The notes under the pieces were generated by a model, which was given only the letters and a program-made list of their open reading frames with translations, was not told the DNA's origin and did not search any database. A DNA stretch of 37,073 nucleotides from Asparagopsis taxiformis. Taxonomy: Eukaryota; Rhodophyta; Florideophyceae; Bonnemaisoniales; Bonnemaisoniaceae. The position numbers were made by a program, and so were the translations under genes. Positions 17,893 to 27,451 of the stretch are shown in pieces. The first letter of the stretch is position 1. Each line of letters starts with the position of its first letter. The stretch is from contig JALQPE010002032.1 of the NCBI GenBank assembly GCA_030407315.1, positions 1-37,073 on the forward strand, read 5' to 3'.

Positions 17893-19254
17893 TCATTTTT
17901 GCTCCGGACTGCAGGTGGCAGGTGGAGGAGAGGGTGGGTGGGTAGTGTCTGAATCCGCATTGAAGCCAAGACGAGAGATAGCCTCATAGCCAATGTCTTC
18001 AAGCTCCTGGCATATAGTAGTACCACTGAAAATACAGCAAGGTAAGCGTAGATGTAGTGTACCAAACGTCTCTGCGGTTGATAGAGGCTGGAAAGTGCTG
18101 TAACAAGCTCGGCGCTGAATACGTCTCCACAGTAACGAAAACGTTGCTCCATAAGTAACAGTAGCCTTATCACGTAGGTGGAAAGAGTCCACGATGCTAG
18201 ACTGTGATAGTTGGCTAAGACATAGGGGATGTAAAAATGTATTGTTGACATGGTCAAACTCGTAGGAGTCTCTGCAAAGAACTGTCATACGTTGGTCTGG
18301 GCTGGACAGGACGTAAGCAGATGAGCCGACGAGAAATGCGGAAGAAGGAGCATCATGAGAGCAGTCAACGTCGACTAGATTTCCTAAAATTCGGACAATC
18401 GATGAGCTGCCTCCATCGCGTTCCGCCCTGCTCTTCACCAATATTTTCTGGAACCCGTGTTGCGAGGTACCTATGGAGTCACATAGTGCCTGAAAGGTGG
18501 GGAAAATGATGGAAAGATCCGACTCATTTCCAGAGGGAAAGGTGATGTCCTCAAAGGACGGCAGGAAGAGAACATCACGATTCTCTTTCGCCTTGCATTG
18601 AATGGCAATAGTGCGGAATTGAGCAAGGGAGCAGTCAGCCTGTACTCTGATTTCTTCTTGCGATGTTTGTCGCATTCCCCTGGAGTGCTCGGATTTTGTC
18701 ATCCGGAGGGAGAGGGGCTTGTCCGTGTACACACCAAGCTTCTGAAACAGAATGCTACATACAGTCAGAGCAGAGGAGGTCATGGAGCTGTTGGAATCGA
18801 ATGGAGGGGGAAGAGGATGTTTGGCAGCTGACTCCAGCTTTTCCAATCTTGCCAGCATTTCTGCTATGGTCTTCTTCATTTGATCCGCAGTGCAATCTTG
18901 AAGGATGCCGCGGTGGCGGTGGCGAGTGTGGTCAATGCCGTAGTCCGGGTCTCTCTCTGCTGGGGATGCAGGTGAGTCCATACTGCGAAGCTCACCACTT
19001 CGCCACGGGAGAACCCTTCCGGAATCCTTGTCGACGAGCTCGTTACGATCTGAAATCTTGACTTGAGAAAGGGTAGAGTCGAAACCATATTCAGCTTTGT
19101 ATTCGAGCAATGCATGGAGGAATGGGTCTGTTTCGGTCTTGACCTGAGTAATTTCCTTGACGATTGCAGACCACCACACAATTTTTCGTTTCCTCCCAAA
19201 CGGCCGAAGTTCCCATTGAACTTCTATAACGTCGTTTGGAGCGAGAGGAAGCAT
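17893..19254 (-). CDS. CACTA ORF B: unknown protein with possible Tudor/SH3-like N-terminus
   Basis: A 453-residue uninterrupted frame from ATG 19254. Residues ~8-85 follow a pattern seen in Tudor, Agenet and PWWP-like barrels: a start VIEVQWE, an aromatic pair VWWSAIV, LEYKAEYGF, and a closing VLPWR. Such folds read methylated lysine or arginine, but the similarity is by eye and weak. A helical segment (CTADQMKKTIAEMLARLEKLES, shortened here) lies near residues 120-142. The C-terminal half has no recognised motif. It converges with ORF A and diverges from the methyltransferase gene C across a 513-bp spacer. A chromatin-reader partner of the SET protein is an attractive but untested idea. Confidence 0.75.
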   Translation of the reverse strand: MLPLAPNDVIEVQWELRPFGRKRKIVWWSAIVKEITQVKTETDPFLHALLEYKAEYGFDSTLSQVKISDRNELVDKDSGRVLPWRSGELRSMDSPASPAERDPDYGIDHTRHRHRGILQDCTADQMKKTIAEMLARLEKLESAAKHPLPPPFDSNSSMTSSALTVCSILFQKLGVYTDKPLSLRMTKSEHSRGMRQTSQEEIRVQADCSLAQFRTIAIQCKAKENRDVLFLPSFEDITFPSGNESDLSIIFPTFQALCDSIGTSQHGFQKILVKSRAERDGGSSSIVRILGNLVDVDCSHDAPSSAFLVGSSAYVLSSPDQRMTVLCRDSYEFDHVNNTFLHPLCLSQLSQSSIVDSFHLRDKATVTYGATFSLLWRRIQRRACYSTFQPLSTAETFGTLHLRLPCCIFSGTTICQELEDIGYEAISRLGFNADSDTTHPPSPPPATCSPEQK

Positions 19255-19767
19255 GTTGGGATAGCTATGGGATAGAATTGTTGTATTAGTGAAAGCCTAA
19301 CCGTTACCTTCTGCTAAAGAGTAGTATATACTAGGAGGATTGGAAAGGTCCAGAAGAGATGTTTAGGTGGTGTAGAAATAGAATGGACAATTGACAAAAT
19401 TGACACGTCAGTGTGGATGATGTCTGCCATGAACTGATTGCAGCATAAAATTTGATGTGAATAATCGTTCTAGAAGTGAATGTCGGATGCATACGATTGG
19501 ACTACAAAGATACGCTTAGAGATGTTACGGGGCCCAATAAATTGCATGGAAAAATATTTTGAGTATTACTTTAGTATTACATTGATTATTGAGCTAACAG
19601 TCGATGTAGTTATCTTGTAAAGGTTCGGACAGGGGTGGAAAGGAAACAGCCACCGAAGTGCTACCACTCGCTGACACTTTGTTTTAAACAACCAACTTCT
19701 GCTTTGCGCCACCCTGGTCAAGCAGCAACCAACTATCCCTTTCTTAAAAACTCTACCTTTGTTCGCC
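19255..19767. promoter_or_regulatory. Divergent promoter region between ORF B and ORF C
   Basis: A 513-bp non-coding spacer between two outward-reading genes, so it should contain both promoters. TAACCGTTAC lies 44 bp from the ORF B start. No copy is seen near ORF C. A pyrimidine-rich leader precedes the ATG of ORF C. Confidence 0.55.
19298..19307 (+). promoter_or_regulatory. Shared upstream decamer TAACCGTTAC (ORF B)
   Basis: Identical to 15936-15945 and 28961-28970. It lies 44 nt upstream of the ORF B ATG, in the spacer shared with ORF C. Confidence 0.5.
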
Positions 19768-22700
19768 ATGGAAGGAACGTTCCACAATCACGGTGAAAAG
19801 CACGACGGATGGGTGTTCATCGACCCCAATCAAGTCAGCAAATTCGTATCGATTCGCGATGTTGATGCAAGTCATGTGGAAGCGCTCATGGAGAGCATTC
19901 GCAACAGCGGTTATGACACAGCTCATCCCGTGACTGGCAGGTTTCGAGAAGGCGTTCTGGAGATATTGGATGGAGCGCACCGCTGCATGGCAATTGTACG
20001 TGGAATGGAGAAGGGCGTCTTTCCTCCTGGCGTTACGATTCCTATGCGAGAAGAGTCTATCGTGGCGGACACCAACAGCAGTACTGCTGTTGTGCTGGAC
20101 CGTGTGAGAGCGACGACATCCAACGACATTGCAGGCCTGCAAAGGCGCATGATGTTTGTTGAGTATCTGATGATCGCCGTTGATCTCAGAGACGAGTACT
20201 GGGTCCAAAAAGGAAAGGACAAGTACGCTCATATTTCGTCTGTGAGGATGGCCGATGTGTTGGGCTGGATCAAGTCCTGCGATCCAAGCGGCCAAATTGC
20301 TTCAAGCCTGAGTGGTAAACCGCAGTACAGCTCATGCATGTCTATCCTGGCTGTGCTTCGGCCGTATCACCGAGCAGAAGATTCGAGTGCGATTGATTTG
20401 CGTCTGTGGCAAATGTTTTGTCATGCATGGGGACTCAATGCAGAGATGGGTGATTCTCCGAGGATGGTTGAGTTTCCGAAACAGGTGGGGGTGACTAGTT
20501 CTCGTGCCGTCGAAATGTTTGGCAAGACACCCCGCGGAGAATTGTCCTCTCCACTGAACCGCGAACTGCTTTCGAGCAGGTACTTTCTAGACGGCGCTAC
20601 ATCCGACATGCAAGATTCTTTGCAGGCTAGCCAGAAGCGGTTCAGGAGGCTGATGGTTATGATGTGCCAGTGTATCTTGGCTATTCGCAGTAAGAAGATG
20701 GGCAGTGCGCCATCTAGGCGGGCCAGAGCCACATCCGGGGCCATTGGTGGTGGTGGAATGGTTGGAATTGCAACATCCAGTGCGCAAGCCAACCAGCTTG
20801 GATTTGTTGTCGACCGTGTGTTAGCTGCGTGGGATACCGGGGCAAGAGTGTTGGGGTATGAGGATGTTGAATCGATGTGCTGGCCGTTCATGGTATTCGA
20901 TCCTGCGAGCCTTTGCTTCAGGTCACTCCCGAATCGGTCTGATGGCTGCGCGGTCGAGGAGCATCGGAAAAACCTGACCATTGTCCCGAAAACTGTAGAC
21001 AGTGAAAACGGGTTCTGTGCCGACCTTCCAGTGGCTGTGGATGCAAGGCTGCGATCATTGACAAGCGCCTTCCTGCTGTCGATACGCCAATGTGTCACTG
21101 AGGTGAATGTGTTCGCCGAGCGTGGTCAGCTGATGCAGAGACTTCGAGCCTTGCTTTTCGACACTCCTGACAAGTTCGGATTGAACTCGTTCATGCGAGC
21201 CAAGTTGAACACGTCTCATGCCCTGGATGGTCAGAGGAGGCTGAAGGCTTGGTTATTGCGAACCCGAGAGCAACGAAAGCTTCCTCTGACCATGGATGAG
21301 TTGCACAGTCTTGAGGATACGCCCGAGCCTGGCATCCTTGAAGGTGCACCTGCGCAGATGGAAATATCCGCAGCAGTGCCAAACAATGGCAGCGAGGATA
21401 TAGAAGAGGATAGTCTGGAGCCACAGAGGAAGAAGGCTAGGCTGGAGCGCGGTGGTGGAGAGGACGATAATGCGGCGGTTGCTAGCGAAACAGCAACAAG
21501 AGAAGGTGCGGCCGAGGATGACGCTATGGAGGTTGACACTGTATCGCCTACAGAAGCACCGCTCGTTGACGTCGGAAAGGAATCCAAGCCGGAATATGTC
21601 ACCAAGCTGGAAGCTGTGATGGGGCGTTACATTCACACTGTGAATTGTGACGCCACTGATGTAGCCAAAGAGGTGGAGGACAAAATTAGTTTCCTGGAAG
21701 ATGGCGTGTTGGAGGACAGTGTTCAGCTTGTGCTCACTGATCCTCCATTCAACACGAGGCGGGAAGGCGGCAGAGAAAACTCGGAGTACGATATTCTGGA
21801 GCCGGAAGAGTTGGCGAGTGTTGCGTGTGAAATAGTTCGAGTTCTTCGGCCTGGCGGTCATGCTCTAATCTATTCCAGCGTGCGCCAACTCGTGGCATGG
21901 ATGGATGCAATCAGAAATGCCGAGCCTGGCAAGATGATTGTGGACAGTGTTCCAGTCGTGCTATCTCGCCGACCACACAGCTTTACGTCCAATCCATCGA
22001 CGAAAACGTGCACACTGCATAATATGCACGATTTCGTTATCCATGCGTATAAGCGGGGGAAGGGTATGGCTGCATACGATATGGTGGATTACAGGTTGCA
22101 CAATCCGGACATATCGAGGCACCCTGGGTTCACCAACGCGATTGACAACGTTCCGAGGTTGTCGGCTGGTGAAGCTCAATACGATGGGCAGAACAACCGA
22201 CTGCGCCATGAGCAGAAGGCGTTGACCACTCTTCGTGAGCTTCTGGAACGATTTTCGAAGCAGAACGATATCGTGATGGATTTCTTCTCGGGAACATACA
22301 GCACAGCCATAGCGTGTATGACGTTGAGGGATGGTACGTATCGTCGGTTCATTGGGTGTGAGAAGGAAAAAAGGTGCCACGATGCATCGCAGGAGTGGAT
22401 ACTGCATGCTTTCGTCAGTGAGGTGAAAGCCGGGCGATATGGGGGGATCTTGCAGCGTGAGGTGGAGAGTATTCTTGGGGACGAGTCGGTACCGGTCACA
22501 GGAAAAGCTCCAAGGCTTCGTCAGAAGCACATCTCAGATGCACCAGAAGGTTTACCTGCTGTGACAGCATTGCCGAACCATCTGCTTGTGTTCGTTGCGT
22601 CAATGAAGAAGGACGGTTCTATGCTTCACAGATTGAGCGGGGTGCCTATGGACCAGTGGCCGGCCGAGGACATGCACTCGTTTTGGAGCATAGACCCGGA

Positions 22701-23234
22701 CGCGATTCTGGCTGCTGATGCCGCATTCTACGGTGTCTATGTTTCGCAATCGGAGGTAAGAGGTGGTGGGTTTGGCGTATTCGCGGCGAAGAAACTGAAG
22801 AAGGGGACGGTCATTGGCTGGTACAACGGGACGATTTTCTATGCGAAGATTCGAGACTCGGAACCGCAGAGATCAGTGATGTACGGCCCGGAAGGATTTG
22901 GTGCACAGGACAGAGGTTCCAGGACTACAACATGGAATTGGAAACCACGTACATAGGGAGGGGTGCACCTGTTCGGAAGGTCTGGCTCGTTCCAGCGGTC
23001 TATAATTGTACCAGCTACCTCAATGATTGTCGGGTCATTGACGGAACGGAGAAAGCGACCGAGGTGAGTCGAACACAGTCAGCCGAGTTTCGACAAGGCG
23101 ATGCCATAGACAAACCGGACTTTGCTTCGAATATCAAGAATCCCCATGCTGTCAAGGTCGTTCTGACCAGAGACGTTGAAGCTGATGAGGAGATATTTGC
23201 TGACTATGGTAGAAAATATTGGCCAGCTAACTGA
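19768..23234 (+). CDS. CACTA ORF C: ParB-like domain, DNA amino-methyltransferase and SET domain fusion
   Basis: It starts at ATG 19768 (an earlier in-frame TTG is ignored). Residues ~13-95 form a ParB/sulfiredoxin-like domain (VFIDPNQVSKF ... ILDGAHRCMAI, the G-x-H-R box at 69-72). After ~400 unrecognised residues comes an acidic linker with a basic patch (RKKAR, about 555). The methyltransferase core is DPPF (658-661), RVLRPGGHALIYSS, a motif-X-like segment (RHEQKALTTLRELLERF) and then FSGT (841-843) with IGCEKE. DPPF before FSGT is the beta-class order, and the Asp favours adenine-N6 over cytosine-N4. The SET domain begins near 985 (GFGVFAAKKLKKGTVIGWYNG) and continues in the frame 22923-23234 (NCTSYLNDCR, EIFADYGRKYW). 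The first frame stops at 22956, so a 47-nt GT-AG intron at 22876-22922 or a one-base indel is needed to join it. ParB-methylase fusions are known in phages and bacteria, so lateral capture is likely. Confidence 0.88.
22876..22922 (+). other. Candidate 47-nt intron within the SET domain of ORF C
   Basis: GTGATGTACG at the donor and GAGGTTCCAG at the acceptor bound 47 nt. Removing it joins codon TCA to GAC in phase 0 and links the two SET halves in one frame. It is very short, and a one-base frameshift in this stretch would have the same effect. Confidence 0.4.
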
Positions 23235-23521
23235 GCTACTTTGATAGATTTGAGTAAACACGCATTGACAGAGACAATAGACTGTGCATCATCTTCCAAG
23301 AGCGCTAGATATTATAGACTACACTACAACAATCGTGACATGACTGCAGGAAGGCATCTGCGGCCTGGAGTGCAAACTATCCACTTTTCAACTGCTATAC
23401 CTATGGATACGAAAGGGAGAGAAACTAGAAAGATGTGAGTGCGAAATTGTGTAGCAACGCAGCATGTAGAACACCAGTAACAGAGCGATGTAGGAGAAGC
23501 AGTCACCCCATTACAGTGCGG
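23235..23521. other. 3' flank of ORF C
   Basis: I see no gene. No AATAAA is visible within the first 100 nt after the stop. The region leads into the palindrome cluster. Confidence 0.4.
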
Positions 23522-23958
23522 GCCGTTTACCGGGGATGCTGACAGCAAAGTCATCGTTACGATGACTTTGCTGTAAGAAAACAAATCATTACAGCAGCCA
23601 TGATTTCTTTACCGGGTAAAAAAATTGTGGCCGCTGTAATGAAACGTTTTCTTACAGCAAAGTCATCGTAACGATGACTTTGCTGTAAGAAAGCAAAACA
23701 TTACAGCGGCCACAATTTTTTACCCGGTAAAATTTCTTGCTGATTTTTTACCCGGTAAAAAATTCTTTGGCCACTGCAAGGAAACGGTTCCTTACAGCAA
23801 AGTCATCGTTACGATGACTTTGCTGTAAGAAAACGTTTCATTACAGCGGCCACAATTTTTTTACCCGGTAAAGAAATCGTGGCTGCTGTAATGATTTGTT
23901 TTCTTACAGCAAAGTCATCGTAACGATGACTTTGCTGTAAGGAACCCTGGTAAACGGC
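23522..23958. repeat. Palindrome block 1 (foldback-like, 437 bp)
   Basis: The outer ends GCCGTTTACC (23522-23531) and GGTAAACGGC (23949-23958) are inverted repeats. Inside are four copies of a 37-nt palindrome (18-nt arms TTACAGCAAAGTCATCGT around one A or T), alternating with TTTACCCGGTAAA palindromes and CATTACAGCGGCCAC-like links. The block as a whole folds back on itself around a centre near 23740. It could be an internal foldback or MITE-like unit, or a functional array within the CACTA element. Confidence 0.9.
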
Positions 23959-23970
23959 TTCAGCTGTAAG

Positions 23971-24048
23971 CAGCAGGGAGTTTCGTCCTTCTCCCTTCTT
24001 GGTAAAGGTACCTTTACCAAGATGGGAGAAGGACGAAACTCCCTGCTG
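23971..24048. repeat. 78-bp near-perfect palindrome
   Basis: The arms begin CAGCAGGGAGTTTCGTCCTT and meet at GGTAAAGGTACCTTTACC, with one mismatched pair. A transcript of either strand would form a stable hairpin. Confidence 0.9.
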
Positions 24049-24132
24049 TCTCACATGAGAAGCGAAGTGTGAAGTAGGGAACATCACGGGAGGATGGTTT
24101 GGACGGCTGTTGGTCGCAAAATCTACTCCTTG

Positions 24133-24176
24133 TGCCGTGAGCCACAGCGACCATATGGTACCTGTGCCTCACGGCA
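24133..24176. repeat. 44-bp imperfect inverted repeat
   Basis: Arms TGCCGTGAGCCACAG and CTGTGCCTCACGGCA (one mismatch) flank a 14-nt loop. Confidence 0.8.
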
Positions 24177-24192
24177 TAAAATATATATTCAA

Positions 24193-24222
24193 CCCGCCCG
24201 GGCGGGAACCGGCGCCGGTTCC
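24193..24222. repeat. Overlapping G+C palindromes
   Basis: CCCGCCCGGGCGGG (24193-24206) overlaps GGAACCGGCGCCGGTTCC (24205-24222). Both are perfect palindromes. Confidence 0.85.
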
Positions 24223-24530
24223 GGTGCACTATAGTCGTCAATAAGTAGGACTCTAGCTACTCACTATACAACTATAATCGTAAGGTAGGATAGCCTAAGA
24301 TCGTAGTACGGAAGAGACGGATGGGAGGGTGTGTGTAGAGGAAAATTAAGGCGGCAGTACGAGTAGCCTATCGTGGTAATAGACGAGTATTTCATTGCGA
24401 GAGGGGGCGTGAGGGGGGAAACGAAAGGCGTCAGTCGTCACCAGAGAGGCTGGGATGCTGAAGGCAGAGTAGAGAAATGGGGGAGAGGGTGAAGCCAGAC
24501 TGCTTACAGCTTTGGCAGTTCCGGCGGGGT
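24223..24530. other. Spacer between palindrome blocks
   Basis: 308 bp with no gene and no large palindrome that I can see. Confidence 0.5.
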
Positions 24531-24933
24531 GCTGACAGCAAAGTCATCGTTACGATGACTTTGCTGTAAGAAAACAAATCATTACAGCAGCCATGATTTC
24601 TTTACCGGGTAAAAAAATTGTGGCCGCTGTAATGAAACGTTTTCTTACAGCAAAGTCATCGTAACGATGACTTTGCTGTAAGAAAGAAAACATTACAGCG
24701 GCCACAATTTTTTACCCGGTAAAATTTCTTGCTGATTTTTTACCCGGTAAAAAATTCTTCGGCCACTGCAAGGAAACGGTTCCTTACAGCAAAGTCATCG
24801 TTACGATGACTTTGCTGTAAGAAAGCAAATCATTACAGCTGCCACGATTTTTTTACCCGGTAAAACATTCTTGGCCACTGTAATGGAAACGTTTTCTTAC
24901 AGCAAAGTCATCGTAACGATGACTTTGCTGTAA
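24531..24933. repeat. Palindrome block 2, direct repeat of block 1 (403 bp)
   Basis: This is a direct, slightly diverged copy of about 23538-23941. It has four more copies of the 37-nt palindrome and the same TTTACCCGGTAAA spacers. It lacks the outer GCCGTTTACC arms of block 1. Confidence 0.9.
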
Positions 24934-25036
24934 GCATACCTCCCTCCATCCTCTCAGATCCTCTCCCCACTACTTTGCACCAATCCACCACCGCCCTAGA
25001 GTGTACAATTCATATGTGATGCATCTGGTTATTCAT

Positions 25037-25042
25037 TTTATT
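25037..25042 (-). terminator. AATAAA polyadenylation signal of the transposase gene
   Basis: TTTATT on the plus strand reads AATAAA on the minus strand, 12 nt beyond the transposase stop codon. Confidence 0.5.
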
Positions 25043-25054
25043 CTTCCCTAAAAA

Positions 25055-27451
25055 TCATGCAGCCCTCGGTGGAAATCCGTCTCGCCTACATAGTGCATAT
25101 ATCTCTCCACCCTCCAGCAGTCCGGGTCCGTGCCTTACCTCCCTCATGTTCTCATCATATTCGCATACACTCCCATTGCAATAGTGCATACCAAACACCT
25201 CAGTGACTCCCTCACTCATCTCCACAATTACTGTTCGTCGCCTCTCTTCGACCTTGAACACTCCTTCATCAGTTTTTTGCAAACCCAGGCAAACTCCATA
25301 AGCTGTACCTTGCTCATCTCTCGCACTCTCGTTCCTCAGGATAAAGAACGCTAGAACAATAAAAAACCGCGGTTCATAATTAATTCTTCCCCGCATTATC
25401 TCTGATGTGAGACGAGACGCCGGGTACAGAATCGCTTGTGAAGTTGCACCATCCTCACATTTCATCTGTTCAGGGCAAACAGCATGGATGATAGCTCCTG
25501 ATTCTAGAGAGCCAGACCTCTGCACTGTTTTCCTTCCCCACTCTGTCGTAGTGCTTCTAGAAACTCTTCTCACCCATTCGGCATACTTTCCACACCCGCT
25601 TGTTCCGCTTCCGTACCTTTCGGTAAAGAACCGTTTGAAAACACCTACAGCACCCTCTGCCATATCACATTTTCCATTCATGTACTCCTTGACCTCGTCA
25701 ATAGATATACCTCCATGCCCTCTCCACGTCACAATTTCACCATCCGCCGACAATATCTTTCCTCGACGCTGGGAGAGAAGCTGGAGAACCGGTTCCTGGA
25801 AGCAGTTTTTCACTACCTCGTCTTCCACATCTATTTCTCTCCCTAGCTCCTGTGAAAGAACGTTGACCATTTGAGAGCATTCGGACGAGGACCAATGTTG
25901 TGGCTCCATGCCGATTTCGCGCAAAACAATGGCCACTCTCGTCTGCCAGTCATCCGCAAGAACTAATTCCAGCGCTGAAAGCTGTTCGCTTTGGTGATTG
26001 GACATTCTCACACCTTTCTTCAGCGGCTGATGCATCCGTTCGAATATAAGCTCCTGCACGTGCTTCACAGAGCCGTAGGCAGGAAGCGTATGAACACAAA
26101 ACTCGACAAGACGATGAACATTAGGCTTGTCCAAATGTGCTCCTGCTCCCTTCACTTTCCGACAATACTCATTCAACGTCTCCACGTAGTCTACAGTTCT
26201 TCCCAGAATGTATTCATTCCTGCCACCTTCTCCGTCAGCCGTCTCTACTTCATGGGGACCGTCTTTCCACCATACGGGCATGAAACTAATACACGAAACC
26301 AGCTTCTGAAACATCACTACTAGTTTGACGGCCCCATCAAATTTTTCACGATGACCTTCCCCTTTCCCATCCATCATTCGAGCTGCGTTTTCGAATGCCA
26401 TAGGTGCTATCAGAAGCACACTGAATATGTCACTCATGTTCATGGAAAGCAGATTGTTGGTTCCAAATAAACGGTTCTGCCTTCCCATCCTGAACTTCTT
26501 CAGAGCGCCCAGAATTTGCAATTCAGCTACCTCTCGAATTCGTGGGCTGGCAGCTGAAATACAAGCGTTCAGTACATCTTGTGCCAGTCCAGACAATAGA
26601 TGGTCAGGTGCTATCACTGCGGAACGGTACGGGTCAAAAATTGCTGGGACAACTGAAACTCCGTTTTCCGTCTTCGGTACTTCTTCCTGCACTGCTTCCA
26701 AGGAAGTGCTCAGGACATGAAATGGTAAATCTTCCCCTTCTTCTGCAGCCAGTCCGAGAGTGCGAAGCTGGGTTTCTGTGGCATCCTTACGTGTCGATGC
26801 ATTCCGATACTTGCTCCTGGCATGCGTCGATGTTTGCCCGTTCACTACCGAAGTGTATGCATTCTTCGTGCCACCAGTACTGCTCAGGTCATATTTGCGG
26901 AAACTGCAGATGTGGCACGGAGAGTTTGATGTGTGTCCAAGAACATCCAGGGTATGTGAAACTGCAGGATAGTCTCCAATGCTCCCCACTGGGTCTAGAA
27001 ATACCACAATATCTTCTCCCTCTGCATTTTTCGTTGGGAAACCCTCTGTGCTTCCTCGCACTATATCTTGAACGATATATCGCAATACACAATTTGTGGA
27101 CACTCCCGGAGGTGGCAAACCAATCACTCGAACCGCTTGGTAGCTTCCCCTTTTCCGAGGTGGTAGATTGAGAGGTAACATATAGCATCCACCAAAACTT
27201 CCCTTCCTGCTTGTGAATGGTTCGAAGTCATCCGTGTAAAGGAGAAATCGGTAAACAAAGTAGTTTCGACCATCCTCCAGCTTTCCCCAACATGGTGCAT
27301 CTTCTCGCGGAGACGCTGGGTGCCATTGCGACCTGTGGTCTCCGAAACCATCCGAGAACACCCCTGAAACACGAATTTCTTCATAGTTGGGGCTTCCTAG
27401 TCTATCGGGCGGTTTTCTGGCTTCAGCAAAGCTCGCGCCCGTGAAAAGCAA
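25055..27451 (-). CDS. CACTA transposase, Tnp2-like catalytic region (second exon)
   Basis: This would cut and paste the element at its CACTA ends. The frame is open from about 27526, but usable coding probably begins at a splice acceptor near 27416. Numbered from 27451, the RNase-H-fold core has YTDDFEPF (D74/D75, first catalytic Asp region), a NLPPRKRG segment, FLDPVGSIGDYPA (D160, second Asp), and a following PCHICSF Cys pair (179/182). The DDF...PF, LPP...R, DYPA and PCxxC series matches Transposase_21/Tnp2 of CACTA elements. A later segment with PDHLLSGLAQDVL and helical stretches may hold the third acidic residue, which I did not assign. No chromodomain is seen. It converges with ORF C across the palindrome cluster. 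Confidence 0.85.
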   Translation of the reverse strand: MLFTGASFAEARKPPDRLGSPNYEEIRVSGVFSDGFGDHRSQWHPASPREDAPCWGKLEDGRNYFVYRFLLYTDDFEPFTSRKGSFGGCYMLPLNLPPRKRGSYQAVRVIGLPPPGVSTNCVLRYIVQDIVRGSTEGFPTKNAEGEDIVVFLDPVGSIGDYPAVSHTLDVLGHTSNSPCHICSFRKYDLSSTGGTKNAYTSVVNGQTSTHARSKYRNASTRKDATETQLRTLGLAAEEGEDLPFHVLSTSLEAVQEEVPKTENGVSVVPAIFDPYRSAVIAPDHLLSGLAQDVLNACISAASPRIREVAELQILGALKKFRMGRQNRLFGTNNLLSMNMSDIFSVLLIAPMAFENAARMMDGKGEGHREKFDGAVKLVVMFQKLVSCISFMPVWWKDGPHEVETADGEGGRNEYILGRTVDYVETLNEYCRKVKGAGAHLDKPNVHRLVEFCVHTLPAYGSVKHVQELIFERMHQPLKKGVRMSNHQSEQLSALELVLADDWQTRVAIVLREIGMEPQHWSSSECSQMVNVLSQELGREIDVEDEVVKNCFQEPVLQLLSQRRGKILSADGEIVTWRGHGGISIDEVKEYMNGKCDMAEGAVGVFKRFFTERYGSGTSGCGKYAEWVRRVSRSTTTEWGRKTVQRSGSLESGAIIHAVCPEQMKCEDGATSQAILYPASRLTSEIMRGRINYEPRFFIVLAFFILRNESARDEQGTAYGVCLGLQKTDEGVFKVEERRRTVIVEMSEGVTEVFGMHYCNGSVCEYDENMREVRHGPGLLEGGEIYALCRRDGFPPRAA

